Assembly: GCF_018398315.1 (NCBI RefSeq)
Contig: NZ_JAHBRW010000001.1
Coordinates: forward strand, 2,228,001-2,292,000
Direction: 5' to 3'
DNA: 64,000 nucleotides
Source: Chelatococcus sp. YT9
GTDB taxonomy: Bacteria > Pseudomonadota > Alphaproteobacteria > Rhizobiales > Beijerinckiaceae
Both the position numbers and the translations under genes were made by a program. Positions 44,696 through 53,154 of this stretch are shown one piece after another. The notes beneath the pieces are model-generated. The model did no database searches. It was not told the origin of the DNA and saw nothing but the letters and a program-made list of their open reading frames with translations. How positions within the stretch are numbered: position 1 is the first letter of the stretch; each line of letters opens with the position of its first letter.

Positions 44696-45595
44696 TCAGT
44701 ACAACTCCGGCACATACATTTCGGGCGGCACCGGATGCCGGAGGTAGTCGGGATTGCGCACGCGCTCGGGGAGGACGATCTCTGGCTTCGGCACGTCCTC
44801 GTACGGGATCTGGCTTAACAGATGTGCGATGAAATTGAGTCGAGCCCTTTTCTTGTCAACGGCCTGAACCACCCACCACGGCGCGTGAGGCGTATGAGTG
44901 CGTTCCAACATCTCTTCCTTGGCCCTGGTATAGTCCTCCCAATGGATCCGGCTCTCGAGATCCATTGGGGATAGCTTCCACTGCTTGAGCGGGTCCTCAA
45001 TCCGCATGCGGAACCGGAATTCCTGCTCCTCGTCAGTGATCGAGAACCAGTACTTGAGCAGGATTATGCCTGAACGCGTCAGCATATGCTCGAAGTCGGG
45101 AGCGGAGCGGAAGAACTCCTCGAGTTCCTCGGGTGTGCAGAAGCCCATCACGCGCTCTACGCCCGCGCGGTTGTACCAGCTGCGGTCGAACAGAACCATT
45201 TCGCCTGCGGTGGGCAGATGCGCCACATAGCGCTGGAAATACCACTGGTGGCGTTCACGCTCGGTCGGTGCTGGAAGGGCTACCACGCGGCAGATGCGCG
45301 GGTTGAGCCGTTGCGTCACACGCTTGATCGCGCCGCCCTTGCCGGCGGAATCGCGTCCCTCGAAGAGGATCACGACCTTCAGCTTCTTGTGCTGGACCCA
45401 ATCCTGCAGCCGGATGAGCTCATGCTGCAGCCGGAAGAGTTCCCGGAAATAGACCCGGCGGTCCAACACCGAGCCGGCAGGCGATATGCCTTCCGCGACG
45501 AGATCGTCGAGCCGCTCCTCTTCGAGCTGCATCTCCAGCTCTTCGTCGAAACTGTCGGCGATCTCGGCTTTGATCCGGTCCAGATCGGAAGGCAT
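44696..45595 (-). CDS. ppk2: Polyphosphate kinase 2
   Basis: A 299-residue PPK2-family kinase, which moves phosphate between polyphosphate and nucleotides in the cytosol. Walker A is EGRDSAGKGG (79-88). The lid/Walker B block is LFDRSWYNRAGVERVMGFCT with Asp137 and Arg138. Further family blocks are RRVYFRELFRLQHELIRLQDW, YFQRYVAHLPTAGEM and SPMDLESRIHWEDYTRAKEEM. A single PPK2 domain of this length is usual for class I; whether it favours ADP or GDP cannot be told. It appears monocistronic. Confidence 0.95.
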   Translation of the reverse strand: MPSDLDRIKAEIADSFDEELEMQLEEERLDDLVAEGISPAGSVLDRRVYFRELFRLQHELIRLQDWVQHKKLKVVILFEGRDSAGKGGAIKRVTQRLNPRICRVVALPAPTERERHQWYFQRYVAHLPTAGEMVLFDRSWYNRAGVERVMGFCTPEELEEFFRSAPDFEHMLTRSGIILLKYWFSITDEEQEFRFRMRIEDPLKQWKLSPMDLESRIHWEDYTRAKEEMLERTHTPHAPWWVVQAVDKKRARLNFIAHLLSQIPYEDVPKPEIVLPERVRNPDYLRHPVPPEMYVPELY

Positions 45596-45963
45596 GCTAT
45601 GTCCTGTTGGTGTTGAAGGTCATTTCGGGCGTCGGTATCCACGGCGCCACGTCAAGGCCTGCCGGGAGCGCAGCTGCCAAGCCGTACGCTGCGCTAGCAT
45701 AAGCTCTTCATTCGTCCGAATGATGAAGGCCCGAAACCGCGAGCGCTCGGACGAAATCACGTCTGCGCCCTCGCGGTTGTGTCGAGGTCGAGCTCCATCC
45801 CGGGCCGCTCCAGCGCCATCAGGAAAGAGGGCCTATATCCCGACATCTTGCATACCGGCGGGAGCTTTAGGCTGCCAATGCTAGTCAATAATCTTTGTGC
45901 AGATCGTCTTCAAACCGATTCCGCTTATTACGCACGCTGCAGTGGCGCTGAAATTCTCTTCGC
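45596..45963. other. Intergenic region between ppk2 and the AraC gene
   Basis: About 370 bases with no supported ORF. It must carry the ppk2 promoter and the end of the AraC transcript. The part near 45880-45960 is A/T-richer. I see no obvious hairpin with a T-run. Confidence 0.45.
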
Positions 45964-46767
45964 TCAAGAACTTTGCGGCATCGCACGCGTAGCATGTTTG
46001 CGCATATAGGCCTGCGGGCTCAGTCCCATTTCGATCCGGAACGCATATACGAAGGCTGAAGTTGAACTGTATCCAAGCTCCATGGCGGCTTGGGTCACGC
46101 CCATACCGCCTCCGAGCAGCTCGATCGATCTGAACAGACGCAAACGCCGCCGCCATGAGCGCAAGCTCATGCCCAGCTCTGCCTCGAATCGTCGGGCGAG
46201 CGTTCGCGGCGAAATGCGCAACTCCTGTCCCCATTCTGCGGGCGTGCGGCTGTCAGCCGGATCGAGATAGAGCGCCTCACACAGGACTGACAGCGGCTCG
46301 GTGCGGGGCCATGGGAAGGCGGTTGGCAAGGGGGGCGCCCGCCTGAGCTGGTCAAGTATCAACGCGGTGACGCGACCAGCGTAACCATCCGAGGGGTCTT
46401 GGCCTGCGATCGCCGTCGCCTCGATGATCAAAGCCTGCAGCAAGGGCGACACGCTGAATACCGTCGCCGATTCCGGCAAACCCGCGCCGGCCTCGTTCGC
46501 TATCCAGAGACTGCGGAACTCGGCGCCAAGGAGAGATCCGACGCGGTGGCGTATGCCCGTCGCCAACCAGACGGCTTGATCCGGCGAGACGACGAATGAT
46601 CGCCCGTCGGCATAAACCGTCAAAACCCCCGAGACGGCATAGACCAATTGGTTCCACTGATGCGAGTGCTCGGGGAAATAGTGCCGTTCGGGAATGATCT
46701 GCGCGCGGACCGTCATCGGCGCCGGAGGCGAGGCGCTCGGTGGCGCTGTGATTGGTGTCCACGTCAT
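45964..46767 (-). CDS. AraC-family regulator with N-terminal cupin domain
   Basis: A 267-residue regulator. An N-terminal cupin (about 20-100) has RHYFPEHSHQWNQLVYAVSG and DQAVWLATGIRHRV. A C-terminal AraC domain has ISPRTLARRFEAELGMSLRSW and the second helix-turn-helix GVTQAAMELGYSSTSAFVYAF. This layout is common in regulators of efflux genes. The start is the ATG at 46767, with GAGG upstream; the TTG at 46773 is less likely. It is divergent from an MFS gene, its probable target. Two direct repeats lie just upstream of its start. Confidence 0.87.
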   Translation of the reverse strand: MTWTPITAPPSASPPAPMTVRAQIIPERHYFPEHSHQWNQLVYAVSGVLTVYADGRSFVVSPDQAVWLATGIRHRVGSLLGAEFRSLWIANEAGAGLPESATVFSVSPLLQALIIEATAIAGQDPSDGYAGRVTALILDQLRRAPPLPTAFPWPRTEPLSVLCEALYLDPADSRTPAEWGQELRISPRTLARRFEAELGMSLRSWRRRLRLFRSIELLGGGMGVTQAAMELGYSSTSAFVYAFRIEMGLSPQAYMRKHATRAMPQSS

Positions 46768-46782
46768 GCGCAACGACCTCTA

Positions 46783-46809
46783 ATATGGCGTGTAATCGAT
46801 ATAGCGTGT
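46783..46809. promoter_or_regulatory. Tandem direct repeats upstream of the AraC gene
   Basis: ATATGGCGTGT (46783-46793) and ATATAGCGTGT (46799-46809) are spaced 16 bases apart. AraC proteins typically bind such direct half-sites. They lie in the AraC-MFS intergenic region, 16-42 bases from the AraC start. Confidence 0.45.
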
Positions 46810-47140
46810 CACCTCATCGAGATACAGCCACACCAGCATCGGCTAAGTATGGCGACCGGGAGCCTCGGCTGCCCGCCGCTGAACGCGGATCGTCGCGAAG
46901 GAGAAGCGAGCCATTACGTCCCTCGACAACTCCAGTCCGCCTTTTTCGATCGTTTTTGCTGTCGGATGCCGTGAACGACCAATCGCATTGGGCGGGATTG
47001 CTGCCTCGCCCCCCGCTCGGACCTGGAGACATGCCGTCTGCGCTGCGCAGAAACAGGTATCTCGGGCCTGATGCGAAGCGGAACAGCAGACCAGGCCAGC
47101 GCTCTCCGCTCGATCCATCATTCCAACGTCTGAAGTCCCC
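46810..47140. other. Divergent intergenic region of the AraC and MFS genes
   Basis: About 330 bases with promoters presumed for both genes. Apart from the direct repeats at its left edge I see no structured element, and no ORF that I can support. Confidence 0.4.
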
Positions 47141-48373
47141 ATGTCACACGCTTCCGCACGCACGTCAGGCCAGCTATCCCCGGAGACGCTCTACCCCCAC
47201 GCGCGGAGCAATGTCGCAAGATTGACCATCGCGCAGGCGCTTGCCGGCGCGAATGCAGTGATTGTCTATGCGACCGGGGCTATCGTCGGGGACATGCTAG
47301 CGCCTGCACCTGCGCTGGCGACGCTTCCCATTTCCATCTTCGTGGTCGGAATGGCGGCCAGCACATTGCCCGCTGGTGCCATCGCCCAGCGGCATGGACG
47401 GCGTGCTGCTTTCATGACCGGAACAGGCTGCGGCGTGCTGGCGGGGTTGCTGGCGTCGCTAGCCGTGATGTTGAGTTCGTTCTGGCTTTTCTGCACGGCG
47501 ACATTCTTGGGCGGTGTCTATGCCGCCGTTGTTCTGTCCTTCCGTTTTGCGGCCGCGGACTGTGTGCCGCCTGAGCGGCGGCCGCGAGCGCTGTCTTTCG
47601 TCATGGCTGGCGGGATATTCGCCGGGGTGATCGGGCCGCAGCTCGTCACCTACACGATGTATCTCTGGATGCCCTACATGTTCGCGGCAACCTTCCTGGC
47701 GCAAGGCGCGGTGGCTGCCCTTTCGGCCTTCATTCTATTCGGAGTTCGGCTTCCCGCGCCGACTGCGGCTGACATGTCCGGCGGCCGACCGCTCGGTGTG
47801 ATTGCCCGGCAACCCCGGTTCATCGCGGCTGTGATCTGCGGAGTCGTCTCTTATCTGCTGATGAACTTCCTCATGACCGCCGCCCCTCTCGCCATGCGCA
47901 TGTGCGGCCTTTCACAGGAGGCGTCCAACCTCGGCCTGCAATGGCACGTCATGGCCATGTACGCTCCGAGCTTCTTCACCGGACGCCTGATAACGCGTTT
48001 CGGCGCGCCGAGCGTCGTCTCAGCTGGCCTGGCGCTGACTGGCGCGTCAGCGGCAGTCGGTCTACTGGGTGTGGATATCGCGCACTTCTGGCTGACGCTC
48101 ATCCTTCTCGGCATTGGCTGGAACTTCGGGTTCGTGGGTGCGTCCGCGCTTGTGCTGGAGTGTCATCGCTCGGACGAAAAGGCCCGGGTCCAGTCGCTCA
48201 ACGACTTTGCGGTATTCGGAACCATGGCAATCGGCTCCTTCCTGTCCGGCGGGCTGTTGGCCGCCTACGGCTGGAACACCGTCCTGTGGCTATCGTTTGT
48301 TCCGCTCGCGCTCGCGATCCTCGCTCTTTTTGGAACCTACGCGGCGCAACGTTCCAGTGCTGCGAGACCCTGA
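47141..48373 (+). CDS. MFS transporter
   Basis: A 410-residue major facilitator protein with about twelve hydrophobic segments. The loop between helices 2 and 3 is GAIAQRHGRRAAFMTG, a version of the MFS motif A. It has a polar N-terminal tail of about 24 residues and a long central loop around residue 205. The family member is most like small drug/solute exporters of the YnfM/Bcr kind, but the substrate is unknown. It is divergent from the AraC regulator, which supports an inducible efflux function. Confidence 0.85.
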   Translation: MSHASARTSGQLSPETLYPHARSNVARLTIAQALAGANAVIVYATGAIVGDMLAPAPALATLPISIFVVGMAASTLPAGAIAQRHGRRAAFMTGTGCGVLAGLLASLAVMLSSFWLFCTATFLGGVYAAVVLSFRFAAADCVPPERRPRALSFVMAGGIFAGVIGPQLVTYTMYLWMPYMFAATFLAQGAVAALSAFILFGVRLPAPTAADMSGGRPLGVIARQPRFIAAVICGVVSYLLMNFLMTAAPLAMRMCGLSQEASNLGLQWHVMAMYAPSFFTGRLITRFGAPSVVSAGLALTGASAAVGLLGVDIAHFWLTLILLGIGWNFGFVGASALVLECHRSDEKARVQSLNDFAVFGTMAIGSFLSGGLLAAYGWNTVLWLSFVPLALAILALFGTYAAQRSSAARP

Positions 48374-48490
48374 AGATAAGGGCGGCAGCGGGCGTGAACG
48401 ATGGGGCCGGACAGAGGCGGGATGATAGGTGCGCGGAGCCTTGGCTGAGCCGCCAGCTCATCTGCCCGGTCCGGGTGGTTCATCGGGCTG

Positions 48491-48520
48491 AAAACAAAGG
48501 CGGCGACCCGAAGGTCGCCG
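48491..48520 (-). terminator. Rho-independent terminator of the tRNA-Gly gene
   Basis: Read on the minus strand, CGGCGACC-TTCG-GGTCGCCG forms an 8-bp stem with a stable UUCG loop, followed by CCTTTGTTTT. It lies 26 bases past the tRNA 3' end. It could also stop transcripts arriving from the MFS gene on the other strand. Confidence 0.85.
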
Positions 48521-48546
48521 TGCCAAGCCTTTGATATTTGAGAAAC

Positions 48547-48621
48547 TGGAGCGGGCGAAGGGATTCGAACCCTCGACCCCAACCTTGGCAAGGTTGTGCT
48601 CTACCCCTGAGCTACACCCGC
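48547..48621 (-). tRNA. tRNA-Gly (anticodon GCC)
   Basis: A complete 75-nt tRNA with encoded CCA. The acceptor stem GCGGGTG pairs with CGCCCGC through one G-T pair, with discriminator T. The D-arm is AGCTCAGGGGTAGAGC, the anticodon arm CAACCTTGCCAAGGTTG with GCC, and the T-arm GAGGGTTCGAATCCCTT. It reads the GGC and GGT glycine codons. The gene has its own terminator and no integrase nearby. Confidence 0.97.
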
Positions 48622-48766
48622 ATCCATCTGGCGGCCGCTGCGGCGGCGCCGATGGGTGCTTCATGCCGTAAAGCCGGACGGAATGCAAGAGCCTATCGCA
48701 GAGAATTCTGAAGATGGCGATTTGTCCCCAGGCAAGCTTCGGAATGAGCTGTGCAGGCCGGGGAAT

Positions 48767-49597
48767 TCAGCGGCCGTCGTCAAAAAGCGCGTCCTTGATG
48801 GCATTCCAACTTGCCTCGTCAGCCGCGCAGATCAGTCCTCCGCCATGCAGCGTCGGCCGATAGGCTGAGCCGTCGAAGCGCGCGGAATATCCGCCTGCCT
48901 CGCGATGAAGCAACCAGCCGGGCGCATGATCCCAGGGCATCAGCTTCGCATAGACCGCGAAGTCGCAATGGCCGCCGGCGAGGAGGCGATATTCGTGGGC
49001 AGCGCAACGGTAGCTGCTCGTCACCGCAAAGCGCGAGAGATTTGCGGTAGCCCGTGATCGTTCCGGCTCTGGCAGGTAAGCCCAGGAGACGAGGCCGTTC
49101 ATATCGTGTATCGGTACGGGCGCGGCGACCCGCAGATCGACCCGGCGCCCATCGCGATGCTCCACCCAGGCGCCCTCGCCACGCAGCGCACAGGCAAAAT
49201 CGTTCATGACAGGATCATGGATGATGGCCCCGACCACCTCGCCTCGCTCGATCGCCGCGACCATGACCCCGAAAAGGGGAAGGCCCGAAGCGAAGTTCTT
49301 GGTGCCATCGATGGGATCGAGAACGAAGGCGAGCTCCGCGCCACCGATGCGACCGAGCAGGCTCGGATCCGCGGCCGTACTTTCCTCGCCGACGATCACT
49401 GCAGCTGGGAAAAGCTTGTTGAGCGCAGGTGTCAACGCGCGTTCCGCCGCTTCGTCAACATCCGTCACAAGGTCATGGATTGAGGTTTTCGCACGGATGG
49501 CGCCCTCGTCCAGATTTTGGAAGCGCGGCAGGATGAGAGATTGCGAAACGTCCCGCAAGACCTCAGCGACCGAGAGCAGGTTCTGAAGTGAAAACAT
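48767..49597 (-). CDS. Inositol monophosphatase-family phosphatase
   Basis: A 276-residue Mg-dependent phosphatase of the FIG superfamily. Metal ligands are visible: Glu71 in IVGEES, Asp94 and Asp97 in LDPIDGTKNFASG, and the late WDHAPGWLLHREAGG. Members act on inositol phosphate, histidinol phosphate or sugar phosphates, and the substrate cannot be chosen from sequence. The ATG at 49597 (MFSLQNLLSVAE) is preferred; the frame runs open to 49690. It appears to stand alone; the Rid-family gene is divergent from it. A role with the amino-sugar genes further right is possible but unsupported. Confidence 0.87.
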   Translation of the reverse strand: MFSLQNLLSVAEVLRDVSQSLILPRFQNLDEGAIRAKTSIHDLVTDVDEAAERALTPALNKLFPAAVIVGEESTAADPSLLGRIGGAELAFVLDPIDGTKNFASGLPLFGVMVAAIERGEVVGAIIHDPVMNDFACALRGEGAWVEHRDGRRVDLRVAAPVPIHDMNGLVSWAYLPEPERSRATANLSRFAVTSSYRCAAHEYRLLAGGHCDFAVYAKLMPWDHAPGWLLHREAGGYSARFDGSAYRPTLHGGGLICAADEASWNAIKDALFDDGR

Positions 49598-49918
49598 GGG
49601 CCAAGACCTCGGCTGCGTGGTGTTTTGTAGACACGGCGGTTGAGAATGCGTGCCAGGGGGCAAAGGGAAGTTCAAGGCTGCACGCGCCAACCCCGCCCCA
49701 CCGCACCTTGCTACGCGTGTTTCTCAAGCTGTTGTGGAAGGCCTCTTGCGCCTCCTGATAGCGCCTGTCAACGCGCCATGGGAGGCACGCGCGGCTCGGG
49801 TTGCACGGAAAATATTTCAAGTTTAAATTATCAAGTTGGCATTGGGCGGGGCGTGGACCTGCCGGCATGCCGGCGATGAGCATGGCCGGCGGCGCATCGA
49901 GGGAGCGGCAAGAGGGCT
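49598..49918. other. Divergent intergenic region of the phosphatase and Rid genes
   Basis: About 320 bases with no supported ORF. An A/T-rich stretch near 49808-49832 (TTTCAAGTTTAAATTATCAA) is the best candidate for promoter DNA of the Rid gene. No LacI-type palindrome like those further right is present here. Confidence 0.4.
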
Positions 49919-50374
49919 ATGGCGGACAAGATCAACGGACATTCCGATGTGGTTGGAACGGCTCCCGTCGCGAACGGCCCTGTGCACACAGTTCTTCAGC
50001 CCCCGGGCTGGCCGCGCCCGAAGGGTTATGCCAATGGGATGATGGCCGAAGGGCGCGTCGTGGTGACGGGCGGCATCGTGGGGTGGGACGCGGAGGGGCG
50101 TTTTCCGCAAGGTTTCGTCGCGCAAGCCCGACAAACCTTCGCCAATATCGCTGCAATCCTGGCGGAGGCGGGGGCTGGCCCCGAGCATTTGGTTCGCCTC
50201 ACCTGGTATGTAACCGACATCGATGCGTATCTAGCCGACGGTCGGGCTCTCGGGGCCGCTTACCGTGAATTCTTCGGTCGCAATTTCCCCGCCATGGCGA
50301 CCGTACAGGTCGTGCGACTGGTGGAGCCCGAAGCGCTCATTGAGATCGAGGCGACCGCCGTCCTTCCCTCATAG
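49919..50374 (+). CDS. Rid-superfamily (YjgF/YER057c) protein lacking the RidA arginine
   Basis: A 151-residue Rid-family protein. YANGMMAEGRVVVTGGIVGW, FANIAAILAEAGAGPEHLVRLT and the C-terminal LIEIEATAVLP are clear family sequence. The segment that in E. coli RidA reads ARSC, with Arg105 needed for imine deaminase activity, reads FPAMATVQV here with Met126. It is therefore probably one of the non-deaminase Rid groups. It lies 485 bases upstream of an aminotransferase gene on the same strand, but with its own gap, so a link is only suggestive. Confidence 0.82.
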   Translation: MADKINGHSDVVGTAPVANGPVHTVLQPPGWPRPKGYANGMMAEGRVVVTGGIVGWDAEGRFPQGFVAQARQTFANIAAILAEAGAGPEHLVRLTWYVTDIDAYLADGRALGAAYREFFGRNFPAMATVQVVRLVEPEALIEIEATAVLPS

Positions 50375-50730
50375 TCCGCCAACGATTCGTCCTTCGACGC
50401 TGATTATCCGATTCGCCACTCACGTTAAGGCGCGTGTAATCTCTTGAACGTCGAAATCGGGGAGCGTGAAGGGCCCTAGAGCGTCGACGTGCGGGCCCCT
50501 CGGGGTGGTGTCGCGGTCTAGAGACCGCATGCCGCTTGCCGAGCGGGACAGACCGCGCGGTTCCCTTTCCGACCCTGCGATCGGTTGCATGAGGACACCA
50601 AGCGGAGGCCAAACCAAGCGCAGTTCCGTGAAACGCGCACCGCCTCACGAGATCCCCAGCTTCTTATGAAATCCTTTTTGGCGATGGAGAAATGCGCTGG
50701 GGACACAGCGCTCCACCAACTGCGCATTTT
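50375..50730. other. Intergenic region upstream of the aminotransferase operon
   Basis: About 355 bases after the Rid gene. Short minus-strand ORFs (for example 50337-50648) look like shadow reading. The last part leads into the LacI-type operator at 50731. No terminator with a T-run is visible. Confidence 0.4.
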
Positions 50731-50746
50731 ATGCAATCGGTTTCAT
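50731..50746. promoter_or_regulatory. LacI-type operator A, ahead of the DegT/Gfo-Idh operon
   Basis: ATGCAATCGGTTTCAT, one base different from operator C at 60163. A TTGACC that could be a -35 element begins at its last base. It is 114 bases before the aminotransferase start. Confidence 0.65.
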
Positions 50747-50859
50747 TGACCTTTGCTGCAGAATAGAGCGAAATAGTCCCGCCAACCCGAATGTGCAGGC
50801 TCGTCCAAGAGCGGCCGCGGGCGGTGTTCGAGGGGCGCACAGGTGGAGGGTCGGGGAAA

Positions 50860-52044
50860 ATGGCAGAGGTATTGAAGGCCGGTGCAGCACAGCCGGCGCT
50901 CGCACGCCTGATCCCCCCTTGGCCGCCGACGCCATCGGTGGAGGTCGAGAGCCGGATCGTTGAAGTCGTGCGCTCAGGCCTGTGGGGGAGCACCCAGGGA
51001 CATGTCGTGGAAGCGCTCGCCAAACGGCTGGCGGCCTTGCACGGTGTGCGCGCGGCCACCTGTTGCGCCAACGGTACCATCGCGATCGCGCTGGCGCTGA
51101 AGGCGGCGAATGTGCGCGCGGGCGACGAGGTCATCGTTCCGGCCTACACCTTTCTTGCGACGGCGAGCGCGCCTTTACTTCTCGGCGCAATTCCCGTCTT
51201 CGCCGAGATCGATCCGACCACCTTGATGATTGATCCCGACGATGTGCAGAGGAAGGTGAGTCCAAAGACGCGTGCCGTCATTCCTGTACATCTCGCCGGG
51301 GCGGTCGCCGAGGCTCATGCCATCAGGCAAAAGCTTGCAGGATCGCGCATCGTCGTGATCGAGGATGCCGCGCAGGCGATCGACGCCGCCCATGTCGACG
51401 GCCGCGTCGGCACTCTCGGCGACATGGCGACCCTGAGCTTCCAGACCAGCAAAAACGTCGCGGCGGGCGAGGGCGGGGCGGTCCTGACCGACAATGCCGA
51501 GTTCGGTGACATCCTTTGGTCGCTGCACAACGCCGGCCGCAGCCGTGGCGGCGGCTGGTATCAGCACGACCGCGTCGGCTGGAACCTGCGCATGACCGAG
51601 ATGCAGGGCGTATTGGCCGACTCGATGCTCGACACGCTGGCTGATATGGACGCGGCGCGTGCTGCAGGCTGGAAGAGTCTCGCAGGCTTGGCCGAAGCGG
51701 AAGGCCTTCCGGTCCAGGTGGTGGAGCCTGTGCGTACCATCCGGCACGCGCGTCATCTGATGCCCTGGCAACTCGCGACCGCCCGTCGTGACAAGGCATT
51801 GCGCGATGCTGTGGTAGCCGCGTTGCAGGAGGCGGGCATTCCGGCAAGTGCCGGCTATCCGCCGATCAATCGCATGCCGGCTATACGGGCCGAGGTCGCC
51901 GCGCTCGGTGGCCGGCCGGTGGATGACCTGCCGGTTACGGAAGAGGCGGCAGCGCAAAGCTGGTGGCTCCCACAGAACGTCCTGCTCGCGAATGAAGAGG
52001 TGCATGCGGCCGTCATCGCTGCCATGGCCAAGGCGCTTGGATAA
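50860..52044 (+). CDS. DegT/DnrJ/EryC1-family sugar aminotransferase
   Basis: A 394-residue PLP enzyme with fold type I. The PLP lysine is Lys198 in LSFQTSKNVAAGEGGAVLT, Asp169 in VIEDAAQAIDA contacts the ring nitrogen, and VPAYTFLATASAPLLLGAIP is a typical family segment. Members exchange keto and amino groups on sugars or cyclitols. With two Gfo/Idh dehydrogenases it could oxidise and transaminate a sugar, in either direction. The ATG at 50860 follows GGAGGG. It is the first gene of the operon behind LacI-type operator A. Confidence 0.87.
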   Translation: MAEVLKAGAAQPALARLIPPWPPTPSVEVESRIVEVVRSGLWGSTQGHVVEALAKRLAALHGVRAATCCANGTIAIALALKAANVRAGDEVIVPAYTFLATASAPLLLGAIPVFAEIDPTTLMIDPDDVQRKVSPKTRAVIPVHLAGAVAEAHAIRQKLAGSRIVVIEDAAQAIDAAHVDGRVGTLGDMATLSFQTSKNVAAGEGGAVLTDNAEFGDILWSLHNAGRSRGGGWYQHDRVGWNLRMTEMQGVLADSMLDTLADMDAARAAGWKSLAGLAEAEGLPVQVVEPVRTIRHARHLMPWQLATARRDKALRDAVVAALQEAGIPASAGYPPINRMPAIRAEVAALGGRPVDDLPVTEEAAAQSWWLPQNVLLANEEVHAAVIAAMAKALG

Positions 52045-52110
52045 AAGGCACTGGGGTGAGAAGCCCGGGTCCCGATGGGAAGAACTCTGGGTTGAATGGA
52101 AGGGCTACGG

Positions 52111-53151
52111 ATGCCGGATCTCAAGGTTGGATTGATCGGGCCAGGCGCGATTGGTCAGACACATGCGCGCGCCATCGCGGAGATCGAGAGCCTGCGGCTT
52201 GCGGCCGTGGCGGGTGGCGCGCCGGAGGACGCGGCCGTGCTGGCCGGTGGCGACGCGGCTCGATGGTTCGCGACGGCGGAGGAGATGATCGATGCCGCCG
52301 ATCTCGATATCGTTGTCATCGCGACGCCGAGCGGCGCGCATTACGCGCCGGCAGCCCAGGCCATCGCGAATGGGCGGCATGTGCTCGTCGAGAAGCCGCT
52401 GTGCGTTGACTGGGACGAGGCGGCGCGGCTCGTCGTGCAGGGTGAGCAGGCCGGGCTCACCTGCGGTGTCGTTTCGCAGCGGCGCTTGGAGCCGCAACAT
52501 GTTTATATCCACGATGCGCTACGCGCGGGGCGTCTTGGAGCTCCCCGGCTGATCGAGGCGGATGTGCATTGGTGGCGCTCACCGGAGTATTACCGGGAAA
52601 AGCCATGGCGCGCTGAGGTTAGTCATGGCGGTGGTTCCCTGTTCAACCAGGGCGTTCACAGCCTTGACCTGATGCTTTGGCTGTTTGGTCCTGTGGTTCG
52701 CGTGCAAGGCATCGCGACGACGTTGGGTCATGACTTGCCTATCGAGGACACGACGGCGGCGATTCTCACCTTCGCCAGTGGCGCCATCGGTACGCTCGTC
52801 ACCACGACGGCGACGCCGCCGGGCCATCCCGCCGGCCTGCGGATGTTCACGGATCGAGGGGCCTTCACGGTGGAGCACGCAAGTGTCGTGCGCTGGGATT
52901 TCCCCGACGTGCCGGCGCCCGGTGCAAGCTCCGGGATTGCGAGCGGCGCGGCCAATCCGGGCGACATCGGCATCGCGGGCCATGTGCAGCAATGGCAGGA
53001 TTTCATCGCTGCCATAGACGAGCGGCGCGCGCCGGCCGTGAGTTTCCGCGACGGTTTCGAGGCCGTGCGGGTGGCGAGCGCGATCTACCGCTCGTCCGAG
53101 GAAGGCCGCGCGGTTGAGATTGCAGAGTTTCCCGTCGGCGGGGAGGAGTAA
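52111..53151 (+). CDS. Gfo/Idh/MocA-family sugar dehydrogenase 1
   Basis: A 346-residue NAD(P)-dependent oxidoreductase. The N-terminal Rossmann motif LKVGLIGPGAIGQTHARAI is normal. Glu94-Lys95-Pro96 in VLVEKPLCVD is the hallmark of the family. GGGSLFNQGVHSLDLMLWLFG carries the catalytic histidine. It likely oxidises or reduces a sugar or inositol ring hydroxyl. The ATG at 52111 has AAGGG upstream; the one at 52096 does not have a ribosome site. It lies 66 bases after the aminotransferase and three bases before the second dehydrogenase. Confidence 0.87.
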   Translation: MPDLKVGLIGPGAIGQTHARAIAEIESLRLAAVAGGAPEDAAVLAGGDAARWFATAEEMIDAADLDIVVIATPSGAHYAPAAQAIANGRHVLVEKPLCVDWDEAARLVVQGEQAGLTCGVVSQRRLEPQHVYIHDALRAGRLGAPRLIEADVHWWRSPEYYREKPWRAEVSHGGGSLFNQGVHSLDLMLWLFGPVVRVQGIATTLGHDLPIEDTTAAILTFASGAIGTLVTTTATPPGHPAGLRMFTDRGAFTVEHASVVRWDFPDVPAPGASSGIASGAANPGDIGIAGHVQQWQDFIAAIDERRAPAVSFRDGFEAVRVASAIYRSSEEGRAVEIAEFPVGGEE

Positions 53152-53154
53152 GCC

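Noticed and set aside
48547-48621. tRNA-Gly as an integration site for a genomic island
   Set aside because: No integrase, direct repeat of the tRNA 3' end or change in gene character is seen on either side within the window.
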